A stretch of 13,599 nt of DNA. It comes from Burkholderiales bacterium. Its GTDB lineage: Bacteria > Pseudomonadota > Gammaproteobacteria > Burkholderiales > Casimicrobiaceae. The notes under the pieces were generated by a model. That model saw nothing but the letters and a program-made list of their open reading frames with translations, did no database searches and was not told the origin of the DNA. The position numbers and the translations under genes are program-made. The stretch is from assembly GCA_025935435.1 (NCBI GenBank), contig JAICVH010000019.1, positions 1-13,599 on the forward strand, given 5' to 3'. The number at the start of each line of letters is the position of its first letter. Position 1 is the stretch's first letter. Shown piece after piece: positions 12,835 through 13,599 of the stretch.

Positions 12835-13599
12835 ATGCTGGTCGACGCCCACCTGCATTGCACCGGTCGCGAGCGGACCGCCGATGTGCTGCGCTCGCTG
12901 GATGATGCGAACGTCGATGTCGGCGTGCTGCTCGCGCCGTTCCTGTCCGACGGCTATTCGCTGCACGACGCGGACAAACTGCGGCGCGCGAATGCGTTCA
13001 CCTCCGAACTCGTCGCCGGCCATGAAGATCGCCTGCGCGGTTTCGCTGTCATCAACCCGCGTCTGCCGGGTGCTATCGACGATACGCGTCGCGCGCTAGA
13101 TACACTGGCTCTCGCCGGGCTCAAGATGGTGCCATCGGGCTGGCTGCCCGCCGACGACTGTGCGCAGGCGGTGTTCGAGATCGCCGCTGCACATGGCGCA
13201 CCGATCCTCTTCCACAGCGGAATCTTCATCGACGGCCGGTCCGGGCGATATTGCCGGCCCGTCGAGTTCGAAGCCGTGCGCTCGCAGCCGTCGCTGCGCG
13301 TGACGCTCGCGCACCTCGGCTGGCCGTGGTGCGACGAGGCGAACGCCGTTGGTGTCATCGATCTGATCAACGGCGTTGCGCCCGACGACAGCCAGTTTCG
13401 ATTCGACATCTCCTTTGGCGCTCCGCCTGCCTATCGCGAATCGGTGCTGCGCCTCGCACTCGACGTCTTGACTCCGGCGCTGCTGCAATTCGGCAGCGAC
13501 TGCTTCCTGCCTTGCCCCGGCGCCGACATCGCCGCGCGCATCGACACCGTGCGCCGTTTGTTCGACGCGCTCGATGTGGACGCTGCCGCGCGCGAGCGC
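12835..13599 (+). CDS. Amidohydrolase-family metal-dependent hydrolase (3' end cut by window)
   Basis: The open frame runs from an ATG 27 bases after the fusion gene to the right edge with no stop, giving 255 residues of an incomplete protein. It begins MLVDAHLHC, the HxH metal motif (His6, His8) of the amidohydrolase superfamily, and continues as a TIM barrel with ILFHSG (His127), TLAHLGWP (His160) and QFGSDCFLP (Asp222), the usual set for the amidohydrolase-2 (PF04909) group. Members hydrolyse or decarboxylate small cyclic or aromatic acids, and some act on sugar lactones; the substrate here is unknown. Close spacing and shared direction suggest co-transcription with the fusion gene. The barrel appears nearly complete, so little is likely missing. 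Confidence 0.88.
   Translation, partial: MLVDAHLHCTGRERTADVLRSLDDANVDVGVLLAPFLSDGYSLHDADKLRRANAFTSELVAGHEDRLRGFAVINPRLPGAIDDTRRALDTLALAGLKMVPSGWLPADDCAQAVFEIAAAHGAPILFHSGIFIDGRSGRYCRPVEFEAVRSQPSLRVTLAHLGWPWCDEANAVGVIDLINGVAPDDSQFRFDISFGAPPAYRESVLRLALDVLTPALLQFGSDCFLPCPGADIAARIDTVRRLFDALDVDAAARER

Noticed and set aside
11257..13023. 588-codon open frame on the minus strand opposite the fusion gene and amidohydrolase
   Set aside because: It is antisense to two well-supported genes, its protein has the Arg/His-rich make-up of a high-GC shadow frame, and no family motif is visible.

Overview
The window is high-GC DNA with compact, often overlapping genes. Its gene content (poxvirus-type topoisomerase IB, PRC-barrel, hemerythrin and DUF2334 proteins, sigma-54 response regulator) suggests a member of the Burkholderiaceae (Burkholderia/Paraburkholderia/Caballeronia type). 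The taxonomic call is inference from protein style only; no rRNA or tRNA gene is present.

Layout. 1-294: no convincing gene, but a sigma-54 promoter firing off the left edge and a palindromic site. 295-3201: a signalling cluster made of a histidine-kinase-like protein with a degenerate ATP-binding domain (minus), a single-domain response regulator (plus, lying between the two minus genes) and an NtrC-type sigma-54 activator (minus). 3202-3562: divergent control region. 3563-3991: a Ser/Thr/Pro-rich lipoprotein. 4164-6117: a GT4 glycosyltransferase translationally overlapped with a DUF2334 deacetylase-like protein. 6026-7153 (minus): topoisomerase IB. 7424-7894 (minus): PRC-barrel protein with a strong terminator. 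8121-9107 (minus): a diverged GalU-type nucleotidyltransferase. 9108-9502: second divergent control region. 9503-13599: hemerythrin protein, then a large glycosyltransferase/FAD-oxidoreductase fusion, then an amidohydrolase cut by the right edge.

Main observation. Six sequences fit the sigma-54 -24/-12 consensus with exact GG-N10-GC spacing, all in non-coding DNA and all pointing at a gene or the left edge. They precede an unseen leftward gene, the NtrC-type activator itself, the lipoprotein, the PRC-barrel gene, the GalU-like gene and the hemerythrin gene. Upstream of them lie only four copies of one inverted repeat, approximately GYAATTCYTAC followed by (C)GG, at distances typical of enhancer sites. 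Two copies sit between divergent promoter pairs and could serve both. The simplest reading is an autoregulated local regulon: the 479-residue activator binds the repeat and switches on its own gene plus envelope, polysaccharide and stress-type proteins. This is inferred from sequence pattern alone.

The glycosyltransferases, GalU-like enzyme, DUF2334 protein and FAD fusion point to a surface or extracellular glycan. The hemerythrin, PRC-barrel and lipoprotein look like stress or envelope accessory proteins. The GT4-DUF2334 pair instead has a good sigma-70-type promoter and may be outside the sigma-54 circuit.
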